From JAGGTJ01 sp964457545 (GTDB lineage: Bacteria; Desulfobacterota; DSM-4660; Desulfatiglandales; Desulfatiglandaceae), in NCBI GenBank assembly GCA_964457545.1, contig CAYWEN010000016.1, forward strand, positions 124,001 through 188,000: a DNA stretch of 64,000 nt, given 5' to 3'. The translations under genes and the position numbers were made by a program. Positions within the stretch are counted from its first letter, which is position 1; each line of letters begins with the position of its first letter. The notes below the pieces were generated by a model. That model made no database searches. It saw nothing but the letters and a program-made list of their open reading frames with translations, and was not told the origin of the DNA. Shown piece by piece: positions 52,707-61,249 of this stretch.

Positions 52707-54410
52707 ATGCAGGAAAAAGTAGTTGTTATTGGAGGAGTGGCTGTTGGGGCCAAGGCTGCATGCAGATACAAACGTCTTCAACAGAACGCAAGTGTCACAA
52801 TGATAGACAAGGATGAATATATCTCATACGGAGGCTGTGGCATACCCTTTTATGTGGCAGGTGATGTCAACGATGAAACCCAACTGAGGTCAACCAGTTT
52901 TCATATGACACGGGATGAGGCCTTTTTTCTGAAAGATAAAGGTGTAACAGCACTTGCAGGGACAGAAGCAACCCGTATTGACCGCACAAACAAGACTGTG
53001 CATGTCAGGAAAAAGAATGGCAATGAAGATGATATTCCATATGACAAACTGGTTATTGCTACTGGATCCATACCCCGACACCTTGATATTCCCGGAACCT
53101 CACTGGGCAATGTTTTTAATGTCAGCAGCCTAAAAGATGCCATAACCATAAAACAGAGGATAACCGAGGGCAGCATTAACAGTGCCGTTATTATAGGAGC
53201 AGGCTTTATCGGGCTTGAAATGGCACAGGCCCTTGCTGACATGTGGGAAATTGAAACCACGGTTATTGAATATTTTGACCAGATTATGCCCGGTTTTATC
53301 AGCAAGACCTTTTCCATGATGGGACAGCACATTATGGAAGAAAAAGGGGTGCATTTTCGTCTGAATGAAGAGGTTCAGGCCATAGAAGGAAACACCCTTG
53401 TAAACTCGGTAAGGACAAACAAAGGGATAGTAAAGGCAGATATGGTAATCATCTCTGCAGGCGTGATTCCCAATACTGTCCTTGCAAAAGAGGCAGGAAT
53501 TAAAACAAGCGAAACAGGACATATTATAGTCAACGACAAGATGCAGACATCTGATCCTGACATCTTTGCAGGTGGAGACTGTGTACAGATAAAGAACATG
53601 GTTACGGACAAACCCTTTTATCTGCCCCTGGGATCCATGGCAAACAGACAGGGTCGTGTCATAGGCACAAACCTGGCAGGAGGCAGCGCAAGGTTTGAGG
53701 GGGCAGCAGGAAGCTTTGTTATAAAAATCTTCGACAGATCTATTGCCGGGGCCGGCCTCTCTGTAGAAGGGGCAAAAAAGGAAGGTTTTGATGCCATAAG
53801 CGTACAAGTGGCCCAGTTTGACAGGGCACATTTTTATCCTGAAAAAGAAATAATTTACCTTGAGCTTGTGACAGACAGAAAAACAAGGCGTGTACTGGGT
53901 ATTCAGGGTGTCGGCGGTGAAGGGAGCGAGATGGTAGGAAGAATAAATGCAGTTGCCTCACTTGTTGCAGCAAAGGCAAAAGTGGAAGATGTCAGCAATC
54001 TGGAACTTGCCTATTCTCCTCCGTTTGCATCTGCAATGGATATTGTAAATGCTGTTGCCAATGCAACAGATAACTGTCTTAACGGACTGCACAGACCTAT
54101 ACGTGTAGAGGAATTTATCAAATGCTGGGAATCCCGGGACAGTGGCAAATATTTCTTTCTGGATTGCAGGGCAAGTGCTGATGGAAAACCGTTCGAGGAG
54201 AGATTCCCCAAGATATGGAAAAATATACCTCATGACCAGTTACAAGACCGCATTGATGAAATTCCAAAAGACAAGACCTTGATTTTGATATGCAATACCG
54301 GTGTCAGGTCATATGAAACGCAGATAAACCTGGCAGCACATGGCATTACAGACACCTTTAATACAGGGATGGGAATGTCAGGCATCAAAGCGTGCGGCGT
54401 GAAATTTTAA
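52707..54410 (+). CDS. CoA-disulfide reductase/NADH oxidase-type flavoprotein with C-terminal rhodanese domain
   Basis: 567 aa. FAD-binding 'VVIGGVAVGAKAACRYKRL' at the N-terminus, redox cysteine Cys44 in 'ISYGGCGIPFY', NAD-binding 'AVIIGAGFIGLEMAQAL' near 160, 'IFAGGDCVQIKN' near 290, the dimerisation domain, and a rhodanese domain from about 460 with active-site loop 'ICNTGVRSYE' (Cys near 529). Such CoADR-rhodanese fusions reduce CoA disulfides, persulfides or polysulfides using NADH (Npsr-like). In this cluster it may handle sulfane sulfur for cluster assembly. AGGGAGG precedes the ATG. Confidence 0.92.
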   Translation: MQEKVVVIGGVAVGAKAACRYKRLQQNASVTMIDKDEYISYGGCGIPFYVAGDVNDETQLRSTSFHMTRDEAFFLKDKGVTALAGTEATRIDRTNKTVHVRKKNGNEDDIPYDKLVIATGSIPRHLDIPGTSLGNVFNVSSLKDAITIKQRITEGSINSAVIIGAGFIGLEMAQALADMWEIETTVIEYFDQIMPGFISKTFSMMGQHIMEEKGVHFRLNEEVQAIEGNTLVNSVRTNKGIVKADMVIISAGVIPNTVLAKEAGIKTSETGHIIVNDKMQTSDPDIFAGGDCVQIKNMVTDKPFYLPLGSMANRQGRVIGTNLAGGSARFEGAAGSFVIKIFDRSIAGAGLSVEGAKKEGFDAISVQVAQFDRAHFYPEKEIIYLELVTDRKTRRVLGIQGVGGEGSEMVGRINAVASLVAAKAKVEDVSNLELAYSPPFASAMDIVNAVANATDNCLNGLHRPIRVEEFIKCWESRDSGKYFFLDCRASADGKPFEERFPKIWKNIPHDQLQDRIDEIPKDKTLILICNTGVRSYETQINLAAHGITDTFNTGMGMSGIKACGVKF

Positions 54411-54457
54411 CAGATAGTGCGGCAAAAAGGTCTTTTTATAAGTTATGGAATCCAGAT

Positions 54458-55861
54458 ATGAGAAAAGAGAGCAGATCACACAATCTGGACAAAAATACTA
54501 CCAATATTATTCTTGAAAGTATATCGGATGGTGTGTTCACTGTAAATCATAGGTGGGAAATAACTTCTTTTAACCGTGCCGCAGAAGAAATTACAGGAGT
54601 TCCCAGAAAAGAGGCAATCAACAGACACTGCTGGGAGGTATTCCGATCAAACATGTGTGAAGGGGATTGCGCCCTGAAAAAAACCATGAAAGAAGGGAAG
54701 ACCTTTATCAGTGCATCCGGTTTTATTGTTGACAGCAACAAAAAACGTATCCCTGTTACTGTGTCCACAGCCCTTTTAAAAGATAAAGAGGGCAATGTGC
54801 TTGGAGGGGTGGAAACCTTCAGGGATAAAAGTGTTGAAGAGGAACTACGGAAAGAGCTGCTGTCACAGTTTCAGTTAGATGACATAGTCAGCCGCAGTGA
54901 AGCTATGAGCAGGATACTGAAAATTCTGCCCCAGATAGCTGAAAGTGACAGCTCCGTATTGATAGAGGGGGAAACCGGCACTGGCAAGGAGTTGATAGCA
55001 AGGGCAATACACAACCTGAGTCCCCGGAAAAACAGGCCCTTTGTTGCAGTTAACTGTGGAGCACTTCCAGACACCCTGCTTGAATCGGAACTGTTTGGTT
55101 ACAAGGCCGGCGCCTTTACAGGTGCGTTAAAAAACAGGCAGGGGCATTTTGCCAGCGCTGAAGGAGGTACTATCCTGCTTGACGAGATCGGAGATGCAAG
55201 CCCTGCCTTTCAGGTCAAACTGCTGAGAGTTCTCCACGAGCACGAATTTCAGCCTCTTGGGGCAGAAAAAAAGATAAAGACTGATGTCAGGATTATTGCA
55301 GCCACCAATAAAGACCTCTTTACCATGATCAAAAGGGGAGAATTTCGACAGGACCTTTTTTACCGCATAAATGTTATACAAATAAGGCTTCCGCCTCTCA
55401 GAGAACGTATGGAAGACATACCTGTTCTTGTAGACAGGTTCATTTCCAAACTGAACAGGGTTCGCAAGAAATCTATCAAAGGTATTGATTGCAGGGCACT
55501 TAACACATTGATGCTTCATGAATTTTCCGGGAATATCCGGGAATTGGAAAATATCATTGAGTATGCCTTTGTTCTGTGTTCTGAAGATACAATTCGCTTG
55601 GAACATCTGCCTTCAAACCTGTCTGTGCAATCACCTGTACAGGATGAAAATCAACGCAAAAGTATCAATGATCCTGTCAGACTTGCAGAAATGAAGGTCA
55701 TTACAGACGCCCTAAAACGTAATAACTACAATCGCAATGCAACTGCCAACGACCTTGGAATACATAAAACTACTCTTTTCAGAAAAGTAAAGAGGCTGGG
55801 CATAAAACTTCCTAAAATTGATGGCAGATCAATGAAGAAAAAGCCTGGCCAGGTCTTGTGA
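54458..55861 (+). CDS. Sigma-54-dependent transcriptional activator with PAS sensor domain
   Basis: About 467 aa. The N-terminal PAS domain (about 15-120) carries a cysteine cluster 'HCWEVFRSNMCEGDCALKKT', suggesting redox or metal sensing. Next is an AAA+ domain with Walker A 'GETGTGKELIARAIH', the sigma-54 contact loop 'GAFTGALKN', Walker B 'GGTILLDEIGD' and 'RLPPLRERMEDIPVL', then a Fis-type helix-turn-helix ('NATANDLGIHKTTLFRKVKRLG'). The ATG at 54458 is chosen; a GTG at 54392 inside the previous gene would add 22 residues. It probably activates the promoter at 49305 and resembles the activator of the Desulfovibrio orp operon. Confidence 0.92.
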   Translation: MRKESRSHNLDKNTTNIILESISDGVFTVNHRWEITSFNRAAEEITGVPRKEAINRHCWEVFRSNMCEGDCALKKTMKEGKTFISASGFIVDSNKKRIPVTVSTALLKDKEGNVLGGVETFRDKSVEEELRKELLSQFQLDDIVSRSEAMSRILKILPQIAESDSSVLIEGETGTGKELIARAIHNLSPRKNRPFVAVNCGALPDTLLESELFGYKAGAFTGALKNRQGHFASAEGGTILLDEIGDASPAFQVKLLRVLHEHEFQPLGAEKKIKTDVRIIAATNKDLFTMIKRGEFRQDLFYRINVIQIRLPPLRERMEDIPVLVDRFISKLNRVRKKSIKGIDCRALNTLMLHEFSGNIRELENIIEYAFVLCSEDTIRLEHLPSNLSVQSPVQDENQRKSINDPVRLAEMKVITDALKRNNYNRNATANDLGIHKTTLFRKVKRLGIKLPKIDGRSMKKKPGQVL

Positions 55862-55960
55862 CGGTTAAAAACAGGCTGTAATAACAGTCTCCCCTGTTTC
55901 ATGATTAAAGATCTGGCAGTATGCATTTCTGTATAGGTATCGGATATAAGAGGCACAGGG

Positions 55961-56362
55961 ATGAAAGTTGCACTTACTGTATGGAAAAACCGGATTTCTC
56001 CTGTATTTGATGCAGCCACTATGTTTCTTGTAGCTGAAATACAGGACGGAGAGGTTGTAAACAGGTATTATGAGTCATTTGATCCTGAAAGGCCTTCTCT
56101 GCTGGTAAACAGACTTGTAGAGTCGGGAGTCAGCGTGTTTATATGCGGGGCTATTTCGGAAATTCCTGCTGCTGCCATTGAAAACAGCAGCATAAAGCTG
56201 ATTCCGTTTATTTCTGGCACATCTGATGACGTGCTTTACAATTACGTAAAAGGCATGCATATTACCTCGCAATTTTTTATGCCAGGCTGCAGATGCAATA
56301 GAGAAAAACGAAAAAACAGAAAAAAATTTTCCTGTAAAACAAAACGAGGTAACAAAGAATGA
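55961..56362 (+). CDS. NifX/ORP-fold protein, copy 2
   Basis: 133 aa. 'MKVALTVWKNRISPVFDAATMFLV' and 'SVFICGAISEIPAAAIENSSIKLIPFISG' fit the dinitrogenase Fe-Mo cofactor biosynthesis (NifX/NifB C-terminal) fold, but the family's RFGR motif is replaced by 'ISPVFD'. The C-terminal tail is basic with cysteines ('GCRCNREKRKNRKK'). It overlaps the next gene by four bases (ATGA). Probably a diverged cofactor-binding relative. Confidence 0.8.
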   Translation: MKVALTVWKNRISPVFDAATMFLVAEIQDGEVVNRYYESFDPERPSLLVNRLVESGVSVFICGAISEIPAAAIENSSIKLIPFISGTSDDVLYNYVKGMHITSQFFMPGCRCNREKRKNRKKFSCKTKRGNKE

Positions 56363-56733
56363 TTTTGGCATTATTGGTAACACAGGATCAATCATCTTTC
56401 TCAAACTTGGCATCAGTTCTTAAAAAAAACAACATGGGAATTATATGGGCAGAATCCGGAAAGGCAGCACTTTCCATACTGGAAAACAAATTTGTTCATC
56501 TGCTGCTCACTGATGAACAATTGGGTGATATGAGCGGCCTGGAACTGATCAAAAAGGTTGTATCCATGAATCCCATGATAAACTGTGCAGCGGTAAGTTC
56601 TCTTTCTCCTGAAGATTTTCATGAGGCTTACGAAGGCTTGGGGGTACTTATGGAAATTAACCCTTCACCTGATGCAGAGGATGGAGAAAGACTCATTGCC
56701 CGCATAAAAAAGATATACAGCATGGATTCATAG
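56359..56733 (+). CDS. Single-domain response-regulator receiver protein (degenerate)
   Basis: 124 aa, receiver fold only, no output domain. The phospho-acceptor Asp is probably in 'LLLTDEQLGDMSGLELI' (about residue 50), with Ser in 'AAVSSLSPED'. The acidic pair is reduced to 'TQDQS' and the conserved Lys-Pro near the end is replaced by 'EINPSP', so normal phosphorylation switching is doubtful. It is translationally coupled to the ORP-like gene upstream. Confidence 0.78.
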   Translation: MILALLVTQDQSSFSNLASVLKKNNMGIIWAESGKAALSILENKFVHLLLTDEQLGDMSGLELIKKVVSMNPMINCAAVSSLSPEDFHEAYEGLGVLMEINPSPDAEDGERLIARIKKIYSMDS

Positions 56734-56832
56734 CACAGACAGCCTGTCTGTCCATGCTATGGTCATTCATGTAGAAATCGTCTCCACAATACCGTATAAA
56801 ACACTTTCCTGTGTATATATTATTCTAAGATT

Positions 56833-56852
56833 ATATGCATACCGTTGCATAT
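56833..56852. promoter_or_regulatory. 20-bp palindrome upstream of ORP-like copy 3
   Basis: ATATGCA-TACCGT-TGCATAT: perfect 7-bp arms around a 6-bp spacer, about 180 bp upstream of the next gene. TTGCATAT recurs at 56904. The shared TTGCAT core with the 49176-49270 sites suggests a common regulator site. No sigma-54 promoter was found in this gap. Confidence 0.4.
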
Positions 56853-57031
56853 TGGTTTATAATGTTTATATTAATACGATGTGAATCCATAAATGTCGTT
56901 ATGTTTGCATATCAATCCCTGATATATTCCGACGTGCTGCCGGAATCAGAATTTTTGAATGTTTTTGTCCCGAACAGACTGTCCTGTTTATGGATGTCAT
57001 GTATAAACAATGTTCACTTAAAGGAGGTTCT

Positions 57032-57418
57032 ATGGAAAACGGAAGAATAGCGGTTCCCTCGAACGGAGAAGGAGGACTGGATGGTATAAGATCCGGGCAC
57101 TTTGGGCACTGTGATGCCTTTACATTTGTTGACGTTGAAAACGGGCAAATAAAAGAGGTAACAACACTGAAAAACCAACCCCACGAACAGGGTGGCTGTA
57201 TGGTACCTGTCAATCTTCTTGCACAAAACAATGTTAACGCACTGATAGTAGGCGGTATTGGGATGCGTCCTCTTATGGGGTTCAGACAGGTAGGGATAAA
57301 AGTTTACTATGATGATCAAAGGCCCCAGATAAGACCGGTAGTAGAGGATCTTATCGCTGACAAACTGCCTGAAATTTCTGATAACCAGGTATGTGGTGGC
57401 GGCGGTGGCAGGATGTAG
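57032..57418 (+). CDS. NifX/ORP-fold protein, copy 3
   Basis: 128 aa. 'GRIAVPSNGEGGLDGIRSGHFGHCDAFTFVDV' at the N-terminus and 'VNALIVGGIGMRPLMGFRQVGIKVYY' in the middle are typical of NifX/NifB-C proteins. The tail ends 'CGGGGGRM'. A strong AAAGGAGG five bases before the ATG fixes the start. It is separated from the upstream genes by about 300 bp with palindromic sites and so may have its own promoter. Confidence 0.85.
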   Translation: MENGRIAVPSNGEGGLDGIRSGHFGHCDAFTFVDVENGQIKEVTTLKNQPHEQGGCMVPVNLLAQNNVNALIVGGIGMRPLMGFRQVGIKVYYDDQRPQIRPVVEDLIADKLPEISDNQVCGGGGGRM

Positions 57419-57473
57419 CATACCTTACAGAACATTCAGGTGAAATCCAAAGGGTATGAGAGGAAACAGACAA

Positions 57474-57833
57474 ATGAAAATAGCCGTTACATCAAAAGGT
57501 AAAGATCTTGATTCCGAGGTTGATCCCAGATTTGGCAGGGCAGCATATATTATTATAGTTGATCCGGATACCCTGGAGTTTGAGGCAATAGACAATTCTG
57601 AAAACGTAAACGCCTTTAAAGGTGCAGGAATTCAGGCAGGGGTTATTGTCCATAACAAGGGCGCCAAGGTGCTGCTTACAGGTTTTTGCGGTCCAAATGC
57701 CTTTAAAACCCTTGATACTGCAGGGGTAAAGGTGGTAACAGATGTAAAGGGAACTGTACGTGAGGCAGTGGAAACCTTTAAAAAGGGTGGTTTTTCCTTT
57801 ACTGATGCGGCAAATACAGAGGCCCATATGTAA
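57474..57833 (+). CDS. NifX/ORP-fold protein, copy 4 (closest to orange protein)
   Basis: 119 aa, about the length of Desulfovibrio ORP. 'MKIAVTSKGKDLDSEVDPRFGRAA' start, 'GAGIQAGVIVHNKGAKVLLTGFCGPNAFKTLD' and 'GTVREAVETFKKG' all follow the ORP pattern. ORP binds an unusual Mo-Cu sulfide cluster; whether this copy does is unknown. The upstream GTG/ATG frame adds only six codons; ATG 57474 is preceded by GAGAGGAA. A strong hairpin follows the stop. Confidence 0.87.
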   Translation: MKIAVTSKGKDLDSEVDPRFGRAAYIIIVDPDTLEFEAIDNSENVNAFKGAGIQAGVIVHNKGAKVLLTGFCGPNAFKTLDTAGVKVVTDVKGTVREAVETFKKGGFSFTDAANTEAHM

Positions 57834-57834
57834 G

Positions 57835-57876
57835 AAGGGCCTTGGTTGTTTGTAAACATTGCACTCCAAGGCCTTT
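57835..57876 (+). terminator. Terminator-like hairpin after ORP-like copy 4
   Basis: AAGGGCCTTGG (57835-57845) pairs with CCAAGGCCTTT (57866-57876) with one bulge, beginning immediately after the stop codon. The T-run is short (TTT), so it is a likely but not ideal intrinsic terminator. Confidence 0.6.
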
Positions 57877-58099
57877 CTGTGTACAAGACAGCTCAGAATT
57901 CCATGAATCAGACATACTGGTTGCAACAATTCTCCGCTGAAACCGGGAGATTTTCTTCATTAATCTCAAACTGCCTGATGCGGCTTTCTTTGGTAGTGAT
58001 GGAATCCGTTATGGACAGGCACTACCGAGTTTCCATTTTTCTGCATCCCTTGAACATCCAGCCTCACTGGATCAAAAACAAACTATGAGGAAATCAACA

Positions 58100-58357
58100 A
58101 TGCCTATATTCGAGTATTTATGCGAAGATTGTGGAAAAACAGATGAGGTTATCTTGTTTGACAAAGATAATCCTCCTAAGTGCAGGTCTTGTGGAAGTAC
58201 AAATATGACCAGATTGCTTTCACCTCATTCCTCCATCTCTGGTCCGGTTAAAAACAGATTACCAGGCCCGGGAGATACTACCTGCTGCGGATCCGAGCCT
58301 GGACATTCAGCAGGGTGTGCCGGGCCAGGCAGTTGCTGTGGCAGAAATTTTGGATAG
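58100..58357 (+). CDS. FmdB/CxxC-type zinc-ribbon regulatory protein
   Basis: 85 aa. FmdB-type N-terminus 'MPIFEYLCEDCGKTDEVIL' with the second pair 'CRSCGSTNMTRLLS'. After a Gly/Pro linker comes a second cysteine-rich patch ('TTCCGSEPGHSAGCAGPGSCCG'-like, six cysteines) that could bind metal. FmdB was named from a formamidase regulon; the family's role is unclear. ATG 58100 gives the standard N-terminus, with TGAGGA upstream. Confidence 0.82.
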   Translation: MPIFEYLCEDCGKTDEVILFDKDNPPKCRSCGSTNMTRLLSPHSSISGPVKNRLPGPGDTTCCGSEPGHSAGCAGPGSCCGRNFG

Positions 58358-58400
58358 CCCCATACAAATTGATATGGAAATTTCAATACAGGGTAAGAAA

Positions 58401-58811
58401 ATGGTGGACAAAAAGGAAAGAAAATTTGATTTCTGGCAAGATCATTCCATGCGTTACCTGGAAATGGCATACCAGCAAGACAAAAAAGGCCGGCTGGAAA
58501 ATCCGGATGGGTATGGAAAAAGAACAGGTGAGTGTGGAGACACAATAGAGATGTTTTTGACAGTGGTTAATGGACGCATCAAGGAGGTAATATTTGACAC
58601 CGATGGCTGTTTGAATACAAACGCATGTGCTAACACAGTGAGCTTAATGGCTGAAGGCAAAACAGTTGATCAGGCATGGAATCTGACAGTTGATGATGTA
58701 GTGGATTTCCTGGAAACATTGCCTTCAAACGAAATTCACTGTGCTGAACTGGCAATCGGTTCACTTTATCTTGCCTTATCTGACTACCAAAAAAAGCAAA
58801 CAACTTTGTAA
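58401..58811 (+). CDS. NifU-like iron-sulfur cluster assembly scaffold protein
   Basis: 136 aa. NifU N-terminal/IscU-like fold with all three cluster-ligand cysteines in expected contexts: 'RTGECGDTIEMFL' (Cys, Asp), 'FDTDGCLNTNACANTVS' and 'EIHCAELAIGS'. It assembles and transfers Fe-S clusters. The longer frame overlaps the zinc-ribbon gene; I chose ATG 58401, 13 residues before 'DFWQDHSMRYLE'. It lies downstream of the ORP-like genes and could supply their clusters or those of the MinD ferredoxins. Confidence 0.85.
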   Translation: MVDKKERKFDFWQDHSMRYLEMAYQQDKKGRLENPDGYGKRTGECGDTIEMFLTVVNGRIKEVIFDTDGCLNTNACANTVSLMAEGKTVDQAWNLTVDDVVDFLETLPSNEIHCAELAIGSLYLALSDYQKKQTTL

Positions 58812-58901
58812 GGAATCTGTCTGTTGTGTTGTACTGCTACCGGAACAGGGAAAAGATACAACACTATAAAAACAAACCAAATAAAAAAACAGGAGGGAAA
58901 A

Positions 58902-59183
58902 ATGGCGGTAAGTTATCCTAAGATTGGCAATAAGGTTGTTGCAAAAGTAATCGAGACCCAGGGGAACTGTTCTATTGGCATGAAGCCGGGAGATGAATTT
59001 GAATTAAGTCTTCACAAGTGCGGAGATTTTTGCGGTTTTTTTTATCACAATATCATAGGCTGGATAAAAACCTTGCAGTTTGGAGGGACATTTCCTCTTT
59101 CTGAAGATCCAGATGTAATGGTTTGGGAATGTCCCAATGCTGCAAACCGGGTTAAAGTGGAATTGAGAAGGGTTAAGGAGTAA
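58902..59183 (+). CDS. TIGR04076 family small cysteine protein
   Basis: 93 aa. Pattern of TIGR04076: 'GNCSIGMKPGDEFEL' then 'CGDFCGFFYHNIIGWIKTLQFGG' and 'WECPNAANRVKVELRRV', with four cysteines. The family is common in anaerobes, of unknown function, and often lies near Fe-S and hydrogenase genes. CAGGAGGG five bases before ATG 58902 defines the start; the longer frame is rejected. Last gene of the plus-strand cluster. Confidence 0.82.
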   Translation: MAVSYPKIGNKVVAKVIETQGNCSIGMKPGDEFELSLHKCGDFCGFFYHNIIGWIKTLQFGGTFPLSEDPDVMVWECPNAANRVKVELRRVKE

Positions 59184-59192
59184 GTTATTAAA

Positions 59193-59216
59193 AAGCGGAG
59201 GATTTTCCCTCCGCTT
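59193..59216 (-). terminator. Intrinsic terminator between the TIGR04076 gene and fabH
   Basis: AAGCGGAGG (59193-59201) and CCTCCGCTT (59208-59216) form a perfect 9-bp stem with a 6-nt loop. On the minus strand it is followed by five T residues, ideal for the fabH transcript. It could also end plus-strand transcripts just after 59183. Confidence 0.8.
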
Positions 59217-59290
59217 CTGGTAATAAGGTATCTTTTTTTGCTTTCGCAGGGTATCTGTGTTAATCAAACCGTTATATGTTTCCGAATCCT

Positions 59291-60280
59291 TCAAAACCTG
59301 ATCAGGGCATTGCCCCACGTAAGCCCACCCCCAAAAACAGGCATACATACTATATGCCCAGGCCTTATGCTTCCGTCCCGAATTGCCTCGTCCAAGGCTA
59401 TTGCGCATGATGCAGAAGATATATTACCATATTTTTGCAACGTAAAATAGAACTTATCCATAGGAATATCCAGAATCTTTGATATTGACTGGAACATTCT
59501 AAGATTAGCCTGATGAGGAACAAAAAGATCTATGTCTTCTATGGTGATATTGTTTTGTTCAACAGCCTCTTGTATGGATTCGATAAAATGTCTTACTGCC
59601 ACCCTGAAACTTGCATTAGCCTGAATCATTCGAAGTGTATGAAGTTTTTTATCCACACTTTCATGCGAAATAGGTGTGGTCATGGATCCACCTCCTGGCA
59701 TTAAAAGTTCCTTGCCATTGGCTCCATCTGTATGGATGCTTGTAGACAAAAGTTCAGGACCTTTATCGTCCATAGCAAGAATGGCGGCACCTGCCCCATC
59801 TCCCCACAGGATACAGGAAGAACGGTCTGTCCAGTCCAGGGTTCTGCTCATGATTTCTGCGGCCACTACAAGGACATGCCTGAAAATGCCTGCATGCAGA
59901 TACTGCTGGGCCACATTCAAGGCAAATACAAATCCTGAGCAGGCAGCAGTAATATCAAAAGAAACGGCATGAGAAGCATCAAGCTTTGCCTCTATCCAGT
60001 TGGCACAAGATGGACAGCATGTATCAGGGGTAATGGTAGCAACAATAATAAGGTCTATATCCTTTATCGTCATACCTGATACATTGAGGGCCTTTTTGGC
60101 GGCCTCGCATGCCAGATCAGAGGTTGCAACATCAGGTTCGGCAATTCTTCTTTCCTTTATGCCGGTACGAGAAACAATCCACTCATCACTTGTATCAAGC
60201 CCCATTTTCTGAAGATCAAAGTTCGTTAATCGTTTTGCTGGCACATATGATCCTGTACCAATAATTCTTACTGAAGGCAT
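59291..60280 (-). CDS. fabH: 3-oxoacyl-ACP synthase III (KAS III)
   Basis: 329 aa. It condenses acetyl-CoA with malonyl-ACP to start fatty acid synthesis. The catalytic triad is visible: Cys near 112 in 'DITAACSGFVFALN', His in 'FVPHQANLRM' (near 247) and Asn in 'KYGNISSAS' (near 277). Family N-terminus 'IIGTGSYVPAKRLTN'. GGAG is 11 bases before the ATG. It is not next to other fab genes (plsX, fabD, fabG), so it may be an additional KAS III-like enzyme. Confidence 0.93.
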   Translation of the reverse strand: MPSVRIIGTGSYVPAKRLTNFDLQKMGLDTSDEWIVSRTGIKERRIAEPDVATSDLACEAAKKALNVSGMTIKDIDLIIVATITPDTCCPSCANWIEAKLDASHAVSFDITAACSGFVFALNVAQQYLHAGIFRHVLVVAAEIMSRTLDWTDRSSCILWGDGAGAAILAMDDKGPELLSTSIHTDGANGKELLMPGGGSMTTPISHESVDKKLHTLRMIQANASFRVAVRHFIESIQEAVEQNNITIEDIDLFVPHQANLRMFQSISKILDIPMDKFYFTLQKYGNISSASCAIALDEAIRDGSIRPGHIVCMPVFGGGLTWGNALIRF

Positions 60281-60374
60281 ATTTGTTCTTTCTCCATAGA
60301 ATAGATCTCAATCTGTTCAGCAGAACTTTATTCTATAAACAGACCCCTATCAACAGTCACATCATACAAACCTT

Positions 60375-60391
60375 TTTAATGCCCTTTATTG
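60375..60391. repeat. Single end of the GTAAC inverted-repeat family
   Basis: CTTTATTGAACTGTTAC is the complement of GTAACAGTTCAATAAAG, the terminal repeat of the MITE-like elements. A convincing partner end was not found in the 90 bp to its left, so it may be an element remnant. A similar word (GTCAATAAAAGGGGCAT) stands at 61431. Confidence 0.35.
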
Positions 60392-60460
60392 AACTGTTAC
60401 CTGTTCTGCTCACAGAAAGGTATGCGGTACTACCCCGAAACAGTCATTGTCAGCGACCTT

Positions 60461-61249
60461 TCAGCACTCGGGCATGCAAAACCTTTCCAAACCGCAAAAC
60501 ACAAAAAAGCCTCCTCCCTTTACAGCGCATACAACGGTCATGTTCAATTTGACACCGAGATCCACTACGCCTGCAGTAGGCCTGGAGATACCTGTTACCA
60601 CAGGTATACGGGCAGAGATTGCCTTTAATAAAAGCTCCTGATTTATACGGGATGACAGTACTGCAATCATGACATCTGTCAGTTTATCCACCAGAAGAGC
60701 CTTGCCAATGGCCTTGTCAAAGGCATTGTGGCGAGCCACATCCTCGGCGAAACTTACTATATCGAGATTTGCATCAAAGAGCAAGGCAGCGTGGGCACCT
60801 TTGGTTTTTTTATGCAGCACCTGATTCCGGTTCAAAAGATCCACAGATGAAAACAGATCTTCAAAGGTTAACTTCATGTCATCTGTAAACGCCTCTCCAA
60901 TGTCTGTCTGTACTGATCTGTCTTTTTGAGCAAACCGCATCAATATGTCCTCTGTTGCCAAATCCTGTGTTTGCTGTTTTCTTTCAGAAAGACATACGTT
61001 AACAACGTTTATATCACCGTTTGCAGGATATTCAATTGTCTTAATATCCCGTGAATTTTGGACAATCCCCTTAGTAAAACATATGCCTGCTGCAAGGCTG
61101 TCTTCCTCTCCAGGAGTACGCTTTGTTTCAAAGCATGGTTGACTGTCAACCGTTACAGCAAGATATTCCTCTGTAACAAGATCCAGTTCCTTGCTGGACA
61201 GGGCATCTTTTTCAAGGTGAAAGGCTGTATAATGTCTTGACTTGTTCAT
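60461..61249 (-). CDS. fdhD: FdhD-like sulfurtransferase for formate dehydrogenase, lacking the CGxCG motif
   Basis: 262 aa. FdhD passes sulfur from IscS to the Mo-bis-MGD cofactor of formate dehydrogenase. Recognisable segments are 'DSLAAGICFTKGIV', 'KGAHAALLFDANLDIVSFAEDVARHNAFDKAIG', 'LSSRINQELLLKA' and 'GISRPTAGVVDLGV'. The usual CGxCG, whose cysteines carry the sulfur in E. coli, is replaced by 'VQTDIGEAF', and EDvGRHN reads EDVARHN. The C-terminus ends with three cysteines ('CGLERFCMPEC'). It may be a diverged paralogue with another Mo partner. Start ATG 61249 follows AGGAGG; no formate dehydrogenase gene is adjacent. Confidence 0.85.
   Translation of the reverse strand: MNKSRHYTAFHLEKDALSSKELDLVTEEYLAVTVDSQPCFETKRTPGEEDSLAAGICFTKGIVQNSRDIKTIEYPANGDINVVNVCLSERKQQTQDLATEDILMRFAQKDRSVQTDIGEAFTDDMKLTFEDLFSSVDLLNRNQVLHKKTKGAHAALLFDANLDIVSFAEDVARHNAFDKAIGKALLVDKLTDVMIAVLSSRINQELLLKAISARIPVVTGISRPTAGVVDLGVKLNMTVVCAVKGGGFFVFCGLERFCMPEC

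Noticed and set aside
55912..55935. TGGCAGTATGCATTTC considered as a second sigma-54 promoter before ORP-like copy 2
   Set aside because: The GC lies at the wrong spacing from the GG and the -12 element does not match.
57846..58088. 80-codon plus-strand frame after ORP-like copy 4
   Set aside because: It begins inside the terminator-like hairpin, has no ribosome site and no domain features.
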